A DNA stretch of 37,689 bases, from the NCBI GenBank assembly GCA_029552065.1, contig JAKPEG010000234.1, positions 1 through 37,689 of the forward strand, written 5' to 3'. This document shows, one piece after another, positions 36,174 to 37,689 of the stretch. The first letter of the stretch is position 1, and every line of letters starts with the position of its first letter. The position numbers were made by a program, and so were the translations under genes. The stretch is from Actinomycetes bacterium (GTDB taxonomy: Bacteria > Actinomycetota > Actinomycetes > Actinomycetales > Dermatophilaceae). Under the pieces are notes generated by a model. That model searched no databases and had not been told where the DNA came from. It worked only from the letters and a program-made list of their open reading frames with translations.

Positions 36174-37689
36174 ATGAGAGCTCGCCTGGCCGTCGGTCTG
36201 GCCTGCGCCCTCGTGGGCGCGGCGGCCGTCACCGCAAGTCCTGCCGCGACTGCTGCGCCGCCCTCGGCGCCCCCGGGCCCGGTCGCGGCCGAGCAGGCCC
36301 GAGCCGGCGCGACCGCCCGAGCCATCGGTCTGGCGGCCGACGAGAGCCTGTCGGCCCGGTCGGTCGTCGTGGATGCCGCCGGTGTGCGACATGTGCGCTT
36401 CGAGCGGACGAGCGGTGGCCTGCGGGTGGTCGGCGGCGATCTCGTCGTCGCCCTCGACGCGGCGGGCTCGGCCCGCGAGGTCCACTGGAACCGCAGCCAG
36501 AACGTCGTCGTCGGCTCGCGGCAGGCTCGCGTGAGCGCCGCCGCCGCCCGCGCGACGGCCTCGTCGGCCGCGGGCTATGCCGTGAGCGCCGCGTCGAGCG
36601 AACTCGTGGTCTGGGCGATGGAGGGCGCCCCCCGGCTCGCCTGGGAGGTCCTCACCACGGGCGTGCGCGCGAACGGCACGCCCAGCCGTCTGCTCAGCTA
36701 CGTCGACGCGCAGACCGGGGCCCTCGTCGACGCCTGGGACGAGATCGCAGACGGGACCGGCAACACCGAGTATTCCGGCACGGTCGGGCTCGCGACGACC
36801 CAGCTGAGCGCGACGAGCTTCGCGATGAAGGACTCGATCGGTCACTCCGTGAGCGACCTCAACGGAGCGACGAACGGGGCCGGCACCCTCTTCACCGGCT
36901 CGGACGACGTGTGGGGCACGGGCTCGCCCAGTGCGCGTGACACCGCGGCCGCCGACGCGCTCTGGGGAGCCCAGGAGACCTACGCCTACTACCTCGCGGT
37001 GCACGGCCGGGCGGGGATCTGGGGCACCGGCAAGGGGGCGCCCAGCCGGGTGCACTACGGCAATGCCTACGTCAACGCCTTCTGGGACGGCACCCAGATG
37101 ACCTACGGCGACGGCGCCGGCAACACCCACCCGCTCACCTCGATCGACGTCGCCGGTCACGAGATGAGCCACGGGATCACCGAGAACACGGCCAAGCTCG
37201 CCTACCGCAAGGAGTCCGGCGGCCTCAACGAGGCGACGTCCGACATCTTCGGCACGGCGGTCGAGTGCTATGCCGGCACGAACGCCGACCCGTGCGACTA
37301 CCTCATCGGGGAGAAGATCGACATCTTCGGCAACGGCAGTCCGCTGCGCTACATGGACAAGCCGAGCAGGGACGGGCGCAGCGCCGATTGCTGGAGCAGT
37401 TCGCTGGGACGGCTCGACGTCCACTACTCCTCCGGTCCGCTCAACCACTGGTTCTACTTGGTCTCCGAGGGCTCCGGGGCGAAGACGATCGGCGGGGTCT
37501 CCTACAACAGCCCCGTGTGTGGCGCAGCCCCGGCTGTGACCGGCGCGGGCCGCACGGTCGCGGAGAAGGTGTGGTACCGCACCCTCACGACGAAGCTCAC
37601 CTCGAGCAGCACGTATGCCGCCGCTCGCGAGGGCGCCATCGCCTCGGCCAAGGAGCTCTACGGGGCCGGGTCGACGCAGTGCAAGTCGG
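36174..37689 (+). CDS. Secreted M4 (thermolysin-like) metalloprotease, partial
   Basis: The frame starts at ATG 36174, seven bases after GAAGGAG, and stays open to the window edge (505 residues), so the 3' end is missing. A signal peptide (MRARLAVGLACALVGAAAVTA) is followed by a propeptide of about 190 residues with FTP/PepSY-like features. The catalytic domain starts near residue 190-200. Zinc ligands and the catalytic Glu are in HEMSH (His329, Glu330, His333) and NEATSD (Glu353); FWDGTQMTYGDG and GPLNHWFYLVSEG complete the M4 signature. The HEMSH variant replaces HELTH but keeps both histidines. It is a secreted, probably self-activating zinc endopeptidase. The upstream 194 bases show no convincing promoter. 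Confidence 0.93.
   Translation, partial: MRARLAVGLACALVGAAAVTASPAATAAPPSAPPGPVAAEQARAGATARAIGLAADESLSARSVVVDAAGVRHVRFERTSGGLRVVGGDLVVALDAAGSAREVHWNRSQNVVVGSRQARVSAAAARATASSAAGYAVSAASSELVVWAMEGAPRLAWEVLTTGVRANGTPSRLLSYVDAQTGALVDAWDEIADGTGNTEYSGTVGLATTQLSATSFAMKDSIGHSVSDLNGATNGAGTLFTGSDDVWGTGSPSARDTAAADALWGAQETYAYYLAVHGRAGIWGTGKGAPSRVHYGNAYVNAFWDGTQMTYGDGAGNTHPLTSIDVAGHEMSHGITENTAKLAYRKESGGLNEATSDIFGTAVECYAGTNADPCDYLIGEKIDIFGNGSPLRYMDKPSRDGRSADCWSSSLGRLDVHYSSGPLNHWFYLVSEGSGAKTIGGVSYNSPVCGAAPAVTGAGRTVAEKVWYRTLTTKLTSSSTYAAAREGAIASAKELYGAGSTQCKS

Overview
The window is high-G+C DNA (about 70 percent by eye) with actinobacterial gene content: a WhiB regulator, a Crp/GlxR-type regulator, a PASTA-tailed penicillin-binding protein, paired ArsA-like ATPases and many GTG starts with ATGA/GTGA overlaps. 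The protein style suggests a Micrococcales member such as the Intrasporangiaceae/Dermatophilaceae group; that placement is inference. The 7-mer GGCATAC/GTATGCC occurs about 44 times, roughly ten times chance, and is absent from the stretches that look acquired.

Layout: (1) 1-7.5 kb: the end of aspartokinase with asd, a secreted DUF6636 lipoprotein, two acyl-CoA synthetases facing each other across a long hairpin, a secreted trypsin-like protease, and a membrane DUF2231 protein fused to a cytochrome b5 domain. (2) 7.5-10.1 kb: one large secreted protein with SdrD B-like repeats, bracketed by two related 51-bp direct repeats that each fold into a hairpin. (3) 10.2-18.5 kb: an FCD-type GntR regulator followed by nine tightly packed sugar-catabolism genes. 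Five fit the non-phosphorylated L-fucose route (dehydrogenase, mutarotase, lactonase, ketodeoxyfuconate dehydrogenase, diketo-acid hydrolase). Four fit ketodeoxygluconate use (zinc dehydrogenase, KduD, KDPG aldolase, KDG kinase). No sugar-acid dehydratase and no transporter is present.

(4) 18.5-21.6 kb: a small accessory island ending at a tRNA-Pro(CGG) gene. It holds a broken NYN-domain gene, a Clp-fold SDH-family protease, an overlooked 55-residue partner gene translationally coupled to that protease, and an IS630-type element whose transposase is frameshifted. This looser, less G+C-rich block is the best candidate for an undescribed module.

(5) 21.7-36 kb: a conserved actinobacterial block matching, as remembered, the gene content and order of Mycobacterium tuberculosis Rv3683 down to Rv3669: metallophosphoesterase, PonA2-like PBP, WhiB4-like regulator, two ArsA ATPases, DUF4177, RidA, Nudix and MBL hydrolases, Crp, endonuclease III, Nudix CoA pyrophosphatase, MarP, an EphE-like hydrolase and a holin-like membrane protein. 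A YqeY-like gene lies inside it. A secreted M4 metalloprotease gene runs off the right edge. Many single genes here have a -10 hexamer 6-7 nt before the start codon and no ribosome-binding site, which points to widespread leaderless transcription.
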